A stretch of DNA of 64,000 nucleotides from Mycobacterium kubicae (GTDB taxonomy: Bacteria; Actinomycetota; Actinomycetes; Mycobacteriales; Mycobacteriaceae). The translations under genes were made by a program, and so were the position numbers. Location: the NCBI RefSeq assembly GCF_015689175.1, contig NZ_CP065047.1:3968001-4032000 (forward strand), read 5' to 3'. Each line of letters opens with the position of its first letter. Positions within the stretch are counted from its first letter, which is position 1. This document shows, one piece after another, positions 51,092 to 59,599 of the stretch. The notes beneath the pieces were generated by a model, which searched no databases, had not been told where the DNA came from, and worked only from the letters and a program-made list of their open reading frames with translations.

Positions 51092-52609
51092 TTGACTCTA
51101 CCGCCGTCGCTATCGGAATTAGACGCCGAATCCGAGGCCGAGCCCGTACTCAGCCGCGTCACGTTGGTCGTCGGCGGCTTGCGCCTTGACGTCGGTCTGC
51201 CGGCCAACACCAGCATCGCCGCCTTCATCGACGACGTCATCGACATCGCCAACGAGCAACTCGCGACACATCCGGCGGCCGAGCAGGGCCTCGACGGAGT
51301 CGTGTTCGACACCACGGAGGGCAAATGGACCCTGGCTCGACTCGGTGATGAAGCAATCGATCCCACCCGGTCACTGACCGAGGCGGGCATCTTCGACGGG
51401 GAACTGCTGACCATCCGCGAGATCGACCAGCCCCTGCGCCCGATGCTGTTCGACGACCTGGAGATCGATTCGGCAGACAGCTCAGAACCAAACGCTTCGG
51501 GTGAAACCCGCAGTCACCGTTGGCCTTTGCGGGATGCACGTCAAATCACCTGTTCGATTGTGGGTTTGGTCGCCACCGTGAGCGCCGCGTTCCTGCTACC
51601 CCGGCATGCCACCGAGATGTACGTGCCCGCAACCGTACTCGGTGTCGGGGTGGTGGCCGTGATCATCGCGTGCGTGATAGCGCACCGGACGGCGGGTGCG
51701 CGCCGCTCGGAATGGGTCGCCGCGACAGCCATGCCACTGATCTTCGGCGGCTCGCTATATGTCGTGCCGGACGCTTTCGGCACGAAGTCGCTGCCGATGG
51801 CGTTTGGCCTGACGGGCTTGGCGTCGTTGCTCGTGCTGCTGGTGACCGGCCGCGGTCGAGCCTTGCACACGGCTGTGATCGCGCTGGCGGTGTTCGGCGG
51901 CATCGCCGCGACGGTCGAGCTGCTGTGGCATCCGCCGGAACGCGCCGTCGGAGCGGTACTGGCAACCGTGTCGGTGATGATCGTCTATCTGTCTCCGCGC
52001 GTGACGATTCTGCTGGCGAAGTTGCCCGTGCCCCGGGTCCCGACGGCGGGCGAACCGCTCGACGACATCGAAACCCAAGGCGGCACCACTGTCGAGGGCG
52101 TGAACGCCGTTGGTAAGCAGGTCATCCCTACCGAGGAAGGCATGATCGTGCGCGTTCGTCGGGCAAGCCAGTACCTGACAGGCATGCTGGTGGCGGCCGC
52201 GATCACCGCAACGGTGGGTTGCTTCCTGGCGTTCGATGTCAGCGGTGGATTCTATTGGCAGGGCGCGGCTTTCGCGATCGCGGTAGCCACGGTGCTGTGC
52301 CTGCGCGGCCGCAGCCATCATGATCTGGTGCAGTCGGCCACTTTGATCGCGGCCGGGTTGGCCATCGCGGTGTTGTCCATCGCCAAGATGGCGGTGGGAC
52401 TGGACGATTGGGAGTTCTACGCGACGCTGGCGCTGGTAGTCCTGATGCTCTTGGCCATCGCATGCGGCGTCATTGCCACGCGACTGGAGTTCTCTCCGGT
52501 GATGCGCCGGCAGGTCGAGATCCTGGAGTACATCGCGATCGTGACGGTTTTTCCGCTGTGCTGCTGGATTGTGCGCCTTTACGCGGTGTTTCGTGAGCTG
52601 CGGCTTTGA
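51092..52609 (+). CDS. ESX membrane protein EccD, copy 2
   Basis: 505 residues with the same architecture as the EccD at 45.5 kb: an N-terminal ubiquitin-like domain (VTLVVGGLRLDVGLPANTSIAAFIDDVIDIANEQL) and about 11 hydrophobic helices. The ubiquitin-like part ends DGELLTIREIDQPLRPMLFDDL, matching the LLRLSAERALSPPTLYDDV segment of copy 1. Overall the two are divergent, so this is not a recent duplication. It stands alone on the plus strand, divergent from eccC and ending nine bases from the convergent eccB stop. The TTG start at 51092 follows GCAGGAGG by nine bases. It may pair with copy 1 in a mixed EccD dimer or replace it under some condition. Confidence 0.9.
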   Translation: MTLPPSLSELDAESEAEPVLSRVTLVVGGLRLDVGLPANTSIAAFIDDVIDIANEQLATHPAAEQGLDGVVFDTTEGKWTLARLGDEAIDPTRSLTEAGIFDGELLTIREIDQPLRPMLFDDLEIDSADSSEPNASGETRSHRWPLRDARQITCSIVGLVATVSAAFLLPRHATEMYVPATVLGVGVVAVIIACVIAHRTAGARRSEWVAATAMPLIFGGSLYVVPDAFGTKSLPMAFGLTGLASLLVLLVTGRGRALHTAVIALAVFGGIAATVELLWHPPERAVGAVLATVSVMIVYLSPRVTILLAKLPVPRVPTAGEPLDDIETQGGTTVEGVNAVGKQVIPTEEGMIVRVRRASQYLTGMLVAAAITATVGCFLAFDVSGGFYWQGAAFAIAVATVLCLRGRSHHDLVQSATLIAAGLAIAVLSIAKMAVGLDDWEFYATLALVVLMLLAIACGVIATRLEFSPVMRRQVEILEYIAIVTVFPLCCWIVRLYAVFRELRL

Positions 52610-52618
52610 GGCCAGCGG

Positions 52619-54124
52619 TCAGGATTTGGGTGGTTCCACTTTGGATCCGCGCGGATCAGCGCCCATCCCGTCGTGCGCGACCAACGCCGCTTCCTGGGAC
52701 AGCTCCGGCCCCGCAGGCAATAAGGACAGCACCGGCCACGGAGCGAATTGCGGGATGTCTGCGTCCAGGCGCGGATCGTGCACGCCGGTGACGCCCAGCG
52801 CTGCGGCGGTGGGCAGATCCTTGATGTGGTAACGCACCCCGGTATCTGATACGTAGAACAGCTGTCCCATCGCCCGGCTGTCGGCTTCGCCGCCGGTGGC
52901 TTGGACATACTCGCCGGTGCCTGGTTTGAGATACACCGAGTCGACGCCGGGCCCGTTGCCGTCGCCGGTGGCCAGATTGACCGGCTGCGCCCCGTCAGGC
53001 AGCGGAAGGCGGTGCCCCACCAACAATCGGATCGTCGCTTGTGCTGCGCTGTTACCGCGTTCCCAAGCCATGCACACGACCCGATCCGGCTCGGCGTTGA
53101 CGACTTGTGGCGACACGCTCGGGTAGTGATCGACCGGCAAACTGTGCACGATGGGGACTCGGCTGACCAGTGAGGGCGACACCTCGCGAGATCCTTGCGC
53201 CGCAGCGTCATTGGGGTTGCTGTAGCGGATGATGTCGGCAGTGGCCGAGGAGACCGGTTGCAGCCCGTTGGGCAGCACCACGTAGAGCTGTTCACCCCGG
53301 GAGTCGACGGTCTTGACGATCGAGCCGACGGGGTAGGCCGAGAAGATCGGGTTGACGGCACCTGCCGCATCGATGGTCACCGAACGGATCGGAGGGACCA
53401 GTGGCAGCGCGTTGAGCAGTGCGGCCGAGACCGGACGTGGCTGCGCATTCTGCAGATGCAAAGCATCCACGACCGCCGCGTCGGCGGGATCGATCAGCGC
53501 CCGCTTTCCGTCGTAGACCAGATAGACCGAATCACCCGACCGCACCAGCAGCATTTGCGCCGGACCCGCGGCCCGGATGTCGTCGTTCAAGACCAAATCA
53601 CCGGCTATGACCGTGGTCTGGACGCTGGCCACTCCGATGCTCTTGGTGACGTCGGGCGTCGCGACGGTGTCACACACTGTCCAGCCCGACGTGCGCATGT
53701 CGGCGCCTGCACGAATGCTGGTCGGTGCGCCGATGATTCCGATCATCGGGCCGCGCGGCATCTGATTGAGCCACTTGTCGCTGACCGCCTTGGGGGTATC
53801 GGGCTTACCGGTGATCATCCGGGCAGAAGTGAGATTGAGCACCGGATGCAACTGATCGCCGATACGCACGTACAGGCCGCCGTTGGAGCTGCTGAGCAGG
53901 ATCTGCGCGTTACCGATGTTGGGCGACGGCTTGAAGAAGGCAAGCACGCCGCATGCCCCAGTGATGAGGACGGCTATCACCAAGCCGACCAACAGCGACC
54001 GGATCTGCCCACGCATCGGGTCGTGAATCATCCGGGAATCAGCGCGAATCAGTGCGTGTTCGAGCCGCCGGATCAAGAACCGATAGCCATTGACTTGCGC
54101 ACGCGTGGTCACTTGCGCCGGCAT
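52619..54124 (-). CDS. eccB: ESX core protein EccB
   Basis: 501 residues. It begins with the signature AQVTTRAQVNGYRFLIRRLEHALIR on the cytosolic side, then has one TM helix (LLVGLVIAVLITGACGVLAFF, about 45-65) and a large periplasmic part made of repeated beta-rich R domains, e.g. ILLSSSNGGLYVRIGDQLHPVLNLTSARMI. EccB forms the periplasmic face of the ESX complex. The ATG at 54124 is preferred over GTG codons just before it. It is encoded alone on the minus strand, divergent from eccE across 109 bp. Confidence 0.94.
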   Translation of the reverse strand: MPAQVTTRAQVNGYRFLIRRLEHALIRADSRMIHDPMRGQIRSLLVGLVIAVLITGACGVLAFFKPSPNIGNAQILLSSSNGGLYVRIGDQLHPVLNLTSARMITGKPDTPKAVSDKWLNQMPRGPMIGIIGAPTSIRAGADMRTSGWTVCDTVATPDVTKSIGVASVQTTVIAGDLVLNDDIRAAGPAQMLLVRSGDSVYLVYDGKRALIDPADAAVVDALHLQNAQPRPVSAALLNALPLVPPIRSVTIDAAGAVNPIFSAYPVGSIVKTVDSRGEQLYVVLPNGLQPVSSATADIIRYSNPNDAAAQGSREVSPSLVSRVPIVHSLPVDHYPSVSPQVVNAEPDRVVCMAWERGNSAAQATIRLLVGHRLPLPDGAQPVNLATGDGNGPGVDSVYLKPGTGEYVQATGGEADSRAMGQLFYVSDTGVRYHIKDLPTAAALGVTGVHDPRLDADIPQFAPWPVLSLLPAGPELSQEAALVAHDGMGADPRGSKVEPPKS

Positions 54125-54233
54125 CACCACCCCCCATCAGCGTCGGGCAAGCACCGAGCTTCGGTAGCGTATAACAGCGTCTCGGGCAAAAGGCGCACGA
54201 ATTTGCCGTCCCGGCTGTGGTAGGAATCGGACT

Positions 54234-55949
54234 GTGCCGCGCCGTCCAGCGAAGTCCCCGATCCGGGGCGCACCATCGGAGCCGAACGCGTTGCGGTCGA
54301 CGATGGATATCCGCGCGCAGCGCCTGCTGCCGCTGGTCGACTTGCTGGTCCTGCAACTGCTCGTCGCCGTCGGCACCCTCATCGCGCCGCTGTGGGACTT
54401 TCCCGGTTGGCAGGGCAGCGCGGCGGGACTCGCGGTGGCCCTGATCTTGGTGATCCCGGTGCGAGGCATGACGCTGCCGCGGCTGATCGCTCTGCGCGTG
54501 GGTTTTTGGAGACAACGCCGCAAACGAACCCGAACGAAGACGTTCGCCGACCCCTTCGACGTACCCATGGCAGACGGCGCACTCATCGGTTTCCGTTGGG
54601 ATGGAAGCACTTTGATGTCGTTGCTGCAGATCGAAGAGAATCCGCAGGCGATGACGATCATGGAGCCCGGCGTGACGGTGTCCGGGGAGACCGTGCCCGT
54701 GCAGGCTCTGGTGGAATGTCTTCGGCAGTTCGACATCACGTTGGATTCGATCGACGTCGTCAGTCAGGGCGCGCGCTCCCAAGGCCACAGTCAGGTGGCC
54801 GCGGTCTACGACGCGGTGCTGGGTCCACTGCCGGCCATCGCCCAGCGCAACGTGTGGATCGCAGTGCGCTTCGACCCGTCCCGGTGTGCGGACGCGGTGC
54901 GCCGCCGCGGCGGCGGGCGCGACGGCATCCTGCGCGCAGCGACCACGGCGACCCGCCGGGTCGCCAACCGGCTCACCGAGGGCGGCTTGCGTACCCGGGT
55001 CCTGACAGCGAGCGAGATCGGCCAGGCAACAAACCAGCTGACCGATGGGGTGGACTTCACCACCGTCGAGGAGACCTGGCGGACCTGCCGCGAAGGCCGC
55101 TTCCGGTTGCGCAGCTTCGCAATCAAACCGGGCATGTTGACGACCGCGGGACTGGGACTGCTGTGGACCATCCCCAGCTACTCCACTACGGTGTGCCTGA
55201 CGTTGCGCCGCGACCGTCCGCGCGGACCGATCCAGATTCGCGGGTTGGCCCGCTTCGACACCCATGGGCGGGCCCGGATTCATCTGCGCGGTCTCACCCA
55301 CCTGCGTGGACAGCAATACTCCGCGTTGGCCGCCACGCTGCCCGTGCCGCCTCCGTCTCGACCAGTGGACCATTGGGCGTTTACCACCGCTGATGCCCAG
55401 GGCGACAAGGCTTTGCAGCACCTCGAGGTGCCGGCGTCTGGTTGTGGGCAGGTCATCGGTGCCGACGACCACGGGCGCGCGGTGGCGTTGTCGTTGTTCG
55501 GGCCGCAGATCCGCCGGGTGGAGATTGCCGGCACATTGCACCTGGCCCAACAGGTGGTGCTGCGGTCCCTGGCCCTTGGGGCCCATGTGCTCGTCCACAG
55601 TCGCCGGCCAAACATGTGGCGCACCATGGTCGACGAGGTGGAAGACCATGACCTGTTGTGGGTGACCGATTTCAACCGGGGGTCCATGCAGGCCGGATCG
55701 GACCGCAATTACTCGGTCGAGATGTTCGACGGCGTCGCCGAGCAATCGGTGCGAGTCGGCGTGACCGCTATCGTCGTCGTCCCGCCGAACTCGCCCACCA
55801 CCGCCAACGCCGATGTCGCGCTGGAGCTGCTCGACGTCGACACCGACACCGTCAAAGTAAGCACGCGCGCCGGATCGTCGGTGGTCACCATGGTCGCCAC
55901 GGACGAGGAAATGCGCTATCTGAAGGCGTCCTTCGCGGCTGAAAAGTAG
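54234..55949 (+). CDS. eccE: ESX core protein EccE
   Basis: 571 residues. A basic N-terminus is followed by two hydrophobic helices (about 32-50, LVDLLVLQLLVAVGTLIAPLW, and 60-78) and a large soluble domain with LIGFRWDGSTLMSLLQIEENPQAMTIM, typical of EccE. EccE sits at the outer rim of the ESX membrane complex; its presence rules out an ESX-4-type system lacking it. The start is GTG at 54234, near GGAATCGG; an ATG at 54303 would remove 23 basic residues. The 109-bp divergent gap to eccB has no clear promoter boxes. Confidence 0.9.
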   Translation: MPRRPAKSPIRGAPSEPNALRSTMDIRAQRLLPLVDLLVLQLLVAVGTLIAPLWDFPGWQGSAAGLAVALILVIPVRGMTLPRLIALRVGFWRQRRKRTRTKTFADPFDVPMADGALIGFRWDGSTLMSLLQIEENPQAMTIMEPGVTVSGETVPVQALVECLRQFDITLDSIDVVSQGARSQGHSQVAAVYDAVLGPLPAIAQRNVWIAVRFDPSRCADAVRRRGGGRDGILRAATTATRRVANRLTEGGLRTRVLTASEIGQATNQLTDGVDFTTVEETWRTCREGRFRLRSFAIKPGMLTTAGLGLLWTIPSYSTTVCLTLRRDRPRGPIQIRGLARFDTHGRARIHLRGLTHLRGQQYSALAATLPVPPPSRPVDHWAFTTADAQGDKALQHLEVPASGCGQVIGADDHGRAVALSLFGPQIRRVEIAGTLHLAQQVVLRSLALGAHVLVHSRRPNMWRTMVDEVEDHDLLWVTDFNRGSMQAGSDRNYSVEMFDGVAEQSVRVGVTAIVVVPPNSPTTANADVALELLDVDTDTVKVSTRAGSSVVTMVATDEEMRYLKASFAAEK

Positions 55950-56033
55950 AGCTCATCGGTGCTCATTTGGCGGGATGGGGTGCGCTAGCGTGAGACCAGG
56001 TCACCCCGTTCGGGGCGGTTCAAAGGAGTGATC

Positions 56034-56825
56034 ATGTCCTACCCGTCCAATTTTCCGGGCAGCTACCCGGTAGAACAGCCCAGCGGCTACGGCAGCTATG
56101 CGCAGTGGTCGGCGGAGTCCGAAGATGGCCCACGTGTGTCGCATCGCCACTTGACCGTGGTCGTCGTGCTCTTGGGGTTGTGTTCTTATCTGGTCAGCTT
56201 CGGACCGATGCTCAACATGCCGGGGCTGGGGTGGGAGGTCAGGTTCGCCGTCCTGGCGAGTTTGCTTGCGGCATTTGCGCTTTGGGCCAAGCAGCCGCCG
56301 GCAGGGATCGTCGTGGCCGCGCTCGCCGCGCTGGGCTTTCTTGATGCGCTCGCCAGTCTCATTACCGCCCCAGACGGTAGCCAACCCGGTTGGGCGCTCT
56401 GGGTCATCGTGGTAGTCAACGCGTTACAAGCACTTGTTGCGATCGCGGCACTGCGGGCAAAGCCGGTTGTCGTCGACGAGCAGAAGGCGTGGTACGCGGC
56501 GTACGCCGAGCAGTATGCGCAGGTTGCCGCGCAGTATTACGGTCAGTACCACGAGGCCGCGCCCGAATCGGAATACCAGAGCGGAGCCGCTCAAGCCCAA
56601 CAGGTGCAGCAAGTATCGGCACCGGAGCCAAGGCGGGTGGCGGCCCCCCCGGAGGCCAGTTATGCCGATTTCGTCGGCGACCAGTCGTCCGCGCAGCCCG
56701 GTGGTCAAGCAGCACAGATGCATAACGCGCAGCCGTCGGCGGGCCTGCCCAATGTCGGCCAGTCTGCCGGTCCCGCGCAGCAGCAGACCGCGGCCGGCCA
56801 GCCCGAGTACCGGACGTCTAGCTGA
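56034..56825 (+). CDS. DUF5336 family four-helix membrane protein
   Basis: 263 residues. An N-terminal Pro/Gly/Tyr-rich segment (SYPSNFPGSYPVEQPSGYG) is followed by four hydrophobic helices between about 40 and 145, then a Gln/Ala/Tyr-rich tail with repeated YAAYAEQYAQVAAQYYGQY. It has the plan of the mycobacterial 34-kDa antigenic protein family (Rv0954), whose function is not settled. The ATG at 56034 follows AAAGGAG. It lies 84 bases after eccE on the same strand, so it could be cotranscribed, and converges with the FHA-HTH gene, with an eight-base overlap. Confidence 0.75.
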   Translation: MSYPSNFPGSYPVEQPSGYGSYAQWSAESEDGPRVSHRHLTVVVVLLGLCSYLVSFGPMLNMPGLGWEVRFAVLASLLAAFALWAKQPPAGIVVAALAALGFLDALASLITAPDGSQPGWALWVIVVVNALQALVAIAALRAKPVVVDEQKAWYAAYAEQYAQVAAQYYGQYHEAAPESEYQSGAAQAQQVQQVSAPEPRRVAAPPEASYADFVGDQSSAQPGGQAAQMHNAQPSAGLPNVGQSAGPAQQQTAAGQPEYRTSS

Positions 56826-57954
56826 CCGACAGCTGTTCGATCAGCGTCGTAATCGCCCCGGCGACATCGTCGGGAATCGGACGTTCGGCCTCGGCGTCGG
56901 CCAGCAGGGCCGGCGGTAGGCCCGCGGCGGCGGCGGCCTCCTCGATGCTGAGTTCGGCGCGGTTCCGCGCGCCGTAGAGCCGCTGACCCAGGGTTGCGTT
57001 GGGCGATCGCGCGGCCTGCCTCATCACATCGTTGTAGGCGCGGCGCACGGTGCTCAAAGCCAAGACCACCGACGGCGTTCCCTTCGCGTTGCGGGCCGCG
57101 CTGGCCGCCACGTTCTCCAGCTTGCGCAGGTCGGCGAGGATTTTCGTGACCCTCGGTGTGAACGACGGGTCGGAGGGCTCAGGCAGATCTTCCGTGGCTG
57201 CGCTGATGGTATGCATAGCCACTTCGACGGCCTCGGCCATCAACGGGGCCCGGACAGTGTCGGTCAATACTTCGGTGGCCTCGTCGACGACGGGCACCTG
57301 AGGGGCTGCCCCCGGGACGGTGATGGGCGCGACGGCTGACCCGCTGCGGATGCGGGCGATGGTCCCCGGCGACCATTGCAACGCTTTCTCGAGTTTGGCC
57401 AGGGTGCCGCGCCGCGGCCAACTGCGCCCCTTTTCGAAGGCGATCAGGGTGCCGGCGTTGATGATCTTGTCCTTGGCCAAGCCACGCTGCGTGATCTCGA
57501 GTTCGTTGCGGCGCGCCGCGACGGCCTGCCCCGCGCGCGCTACGCCCGGGTCGATTTCGGATTCCCACCACTCGTCCTCGTCGGGCTCGGGTAGGTCGAT
57601 TACCCCGGTCGCTTCGCTGGAGGTGTCGCGTGCGTGGCTGGGCGTGAATGTGACGGGCAAGCCCTCCGGGTTGGCCAGATGGACGGTCGTGGGGTCGGAA
57701 ACCAGCACCGACTTGCGCCGGACGCCGTCGACATACATCCCGTTCGTGCTGGTGTCGATGGCGTGCCAACCTTCCAGGTGTGGCTCGAGGCGCAGGTGCC
57801 AGCGTGAGATCCGCTCATCGGCAAGCCGGACGGTCGCCGAGGCGTCTCGGCCTATGATGGCAACCCCGGCCCGCGGGTCCAGAGTGTGAGTCTCATCGCC
57901 AAGTCGAACCATTAGCGCGGGCGGCGAACCAGTCGCCGCCTGGTCAGACGTCAC
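56818..57954 (-). CDS. FHA-HTH regulatory protein, possible EspM analogue
   Basis: 378 residues. The N-terminal FHA domain (about 14-105) has the phosphothreonine-binding signature IIGRDAS, ISRWHLRLE and TSTNGMYVDG. A helix-turn-helix region follows (about 148-200, ELEITQRGLAKDKIINAGTLIAFEKGRSWP), then a helical segment and a second HTH-like region (about 325-375, ARNRAELSIEEAAAAAGLP). It is divergent from a WhiB6-like gene. In ESX-1, EspM (Rv3863) is encoded divergent from whiB6 and represses it, so position and type suggest the same role here. I cannot verify similarity to EspM itself. The start is GTG at 57954. Confidence 0.72.
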   Translation of the reverse strand: MTSDQAATGSPPALMVRLGDETHTLDPRAGVAIIGRDASATVRLADERISRWHLRLEPHLEGWHAIDTSTNGMYVDGVRRKSVLVSDPTTVHLANPEGLPVTFTPSHARDTSSEATGVIDLPEPDEDEWWESEIDPGVARAGQAVAARRNELEITQRGLAKDKIINAGTLIAFEKGRSWPRRGTLAKLEKALQWSPGTIARIRSGSAVAPITVPGAAPQVPVVDEATEVLTDTVRAPLMAEAVEVAMHTISAATEDLPEPSDPSFTPRVTKILADLRKLENVAASAARNAKGTPSVVLALSTVRRAYNDVMRQAARSPNATLGQRLYGARNRAELSIEEAAAAAGLPPALLADAEAERPIPDDVAGAITTLIEQLSVS

Positions 57955-58319
57955 TGCGCTTCTCCCCCGGCTTGGACCCCGAAACTGTCGGGCACGTCGC
58001 TACAGCCTTCCTCCGCACTGCGTCCGTCGATGCTACATCTTTCCCACTCCACGCCAGCGTCCGACGCCCAACGCTGGGCTGAGCAGGGGCAAAATCGCGA
58101 CGCGGTGACCGGCTAACCGCGATTTCTCCCCACAAGGCGCCTTGAAGAGTAATAATCCGACCAGACATCCGCCACAACTCTCTTGTAGTACATGTGTTGA
58201 ACATAGCAAGGAGTCAGCAAAAGATGTAGCAGCTACGGTTTAGCTGTTGCAGACGTGCTAGTTTTGTGGTTATGTCGTCGCATCGGCGGCGCAAACGCGC
58301 CCGACGAGGAGGGAAAGCG
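57955..58319. promoter_or_regulatory. Divergent control region between FHA-HTH and whiB6-like genes
   Basis: 365 bp, no supported gene. The right half is AT-richer. An imperfect inverted repeat AGCAGCTA-N5-TAGCTGTT at 58228-58248 lies about 75 bases before the whiB6-like ATG, and a strong ribosome site (GAGGAGGGAAA) directly precedes it. These are candidates for a regulator site and promoter, probably bound by the adjacent FHA-HTH protein. Confidence 0.5.
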
Positions 58320-58637
58320 ATGACCGCAGCACTATTGCCGCTGTCCAGACCGCTGGACGAATACGTTCCGATGTGCACCGTCGATCCAGAACGGTGGACG
58401 ACTACCGAGCCTGACGACGAAGCCAAGGCGTTATGCCAGATGTGTCCCCGGCGGGCGTTGTGCGCACGCGAGGCCTACCAGGATCCGAACGTGGAGGGCC
58501 TGTGGGCGGGAGTCGTGATCCCGGAATCGGGGCGCCCGCGCGAGTTCGCCCTGCGCCGACTGCGGGCACTGGCCGAACGGGGCGGCTACCCGGTGGCCCC
58601 ACGTCGTCGCGGCCGGCCCCGCGGTAGCCGCAACTAG
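58320..58637 (+). CDS. WhiB6-like iron-sulfur transcription factor
   Basis: 105 residues. The four cluster cysteines are MCTVDPERW and LCQMCPRRALC, and the WhiB turn is GLWAGVVIPE. It shares with M. tuberculosis WhiB6 (Rv3862c) the blocks DPxRWTTT, PDDEAK, LWAGVVIPESGR and LAERxGYPV, but lacks about 20 N-terminal residues and has a basic GRPRGSR tail (an AT-hook-like motif). WhiB6 controls ESX-1 genes in response to redox and membrane-complex state, so a dedicated regulator of this ESX locus is likely. The ATG at 58320 follows GGAGGGAAAGCG. Confidence 0.88.
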   Translation: MTAALLPLSRPLDEYVPMCTVDPERWTTTEPDDEAKALCQMCPRRALCAREAYQDPNVEGLWAGVVIPESGRPREFALRRLRALAERGGYPVAPRRRGRPRGSRN

Positions 58638-58707
58638 TGCATATTTGTGTGGCCGTAACGCCGTAAACTATCCGGACAGCTACGGAGATTCAGCAGTGGG
58701 GGAAGTC

Positions 58708-59217
58708 GTGAGCGGTTTTGGCGGCGTGTCCGGCGACTCCGGTGACGTCGACATCGACCAGTTGCTGTCTGGTTTCGATGATTTCCGCTCCGCGGTGGCG
58801 CGGTCCGCGCAGCAAATGGCGATCGAGACCACGGATGCATGGTCGAAGAATGACCTGGTTCATGTGTGGGTCAACGCACGCGGCGTCGTAGTGCAGGTCG
58901 AATTCGACGACACACTTCTGGCCGATGCCACGGGTACCCAAGCCGGCGCTGCGGTCGTGGAAGCCGCGCAGTTGGCAGCGGCCAAGATGCGCGCCAGGAC
59001 TGATTCCTTCCAGGCAGGCTTGTGGCAGCAGGTGTCTCAATTCGGGGTTCCGCCGCTGACCGACGTGGCGGAATTCAAGGACCTGCAACCGGAAGTGCCG
59101 TTGTCAGCGCCTGATTCACGGGAACGTCATGCCGCCGCAGCAGCACTGGACACCCAAGCCACCGACGGCTTCGCCAATCACGATCCCCAGGATTGGCGCC
59201 TCACAATCCGCGATTAG
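58708..59217 (+). CDS. YbaB/EbfC-like protein of the toxin module
   Basis: 169 residues. The core DLVHVWVNARGVVVQVEFDDTLLADATGTQAGAAVVEAAQLAAAKM is the YbaB/EbfC pattern of strand pair plus long helix. It also has an acidic N-terminus and a polar C-terminal tail. Such proteins often precede WXG100 and toxin genes in actinobacterial T7SS effector modules; their role there is unknown. The GTG at 58708 follows GGGGGA; in-frame TTG (58645) and GTG (58696) starts exist upstream. It lies 42 bases before the WXG100-like gene. Confidence 0.72.
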   Translation: MSGFGGVSGDSGDVDIDQLLSGFDDFRSAVARSAQQMAIETTDAWSKNDLVHVWVNARGVVVQVEFDDTLLADATGTQAGAAVVEAAQLAAAKMRARTDSFQAGLWQQVSQFGVPPLTDVAEFKDLQPEVPLSAPDSRERHAAAAALDTQATDGFANHDPQDWRLTIRD

Positions 59218-59259
59218 AGAACCCGAGGCCGGCTCGTCGAGCAGGTGAGGAGAGAAAGC

Positions 59260-59553
59260 ATGGCAGAACAATTCGAATACGACGACGGCACCGCGCGAGC
59301 GGCCGCCAGCCAGTTCGACGAACTAGGAAGCTCGCTCACGTCGTTGATCAACGGTTTGCACGCGGAATTGTCCGGCGACTCGCCGTGGTCCCACGACAAG
59401 ATCGGATCGGCCTTCGCCTCGAAGTTCGATCCAGACCGTTCGCAGGTGATCACCAACGCGGGTGATTACGCCAAGGCCGTGGAAAGCGTCGCGCCCGCGC
59501 TCACCGACGCGTCCAACAGCATCATTGCTCAGGACGGCGGCGTCGCTGGCTAG
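59260..59553 (+). CDS. WXG100-like partner protein of the toxin
   Basis: 97 residues, two helical segments. The middle GDSPWSHDKIGSAFASKFDP corresponds to the WGxDxIGxAFAxxYxP turn of WXG100-like proteins encoded before polymorphic toxins, but the Gly of WxG is His (WSH). No C-terminal YxxxD/E motif is present. It presumably dimerises with the helical N-terminus of the next gene product and helps its export through a type VII system. The ATG at 59260 follows GTGAGGAGAG. It lies 46 bases before the toxin GTG. Confidence 0.75.
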   Translation: MAEQFEYDDGTARAAASQFDELGSSLTSLINGLHAELSGDSPWSHDKIGSAFASKFDPDRSQVITNAGDYAKAVESVAPALTDASNSIIAQDGGVAG

Positions 59554-59599
59554 CCGCGCCTGGGTTCGGAGTCGTCACCCGGTATTTGGCGCGTGATCC

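Noticed and set aside
57944..58204. Minus-strand open frame of 86 codons upstream of the FHA-HTH gene
   Set aside because: It overlaps the FHA-HTH start only slightly and has no recognisable domain; the region is better explained as a divergent promoter.
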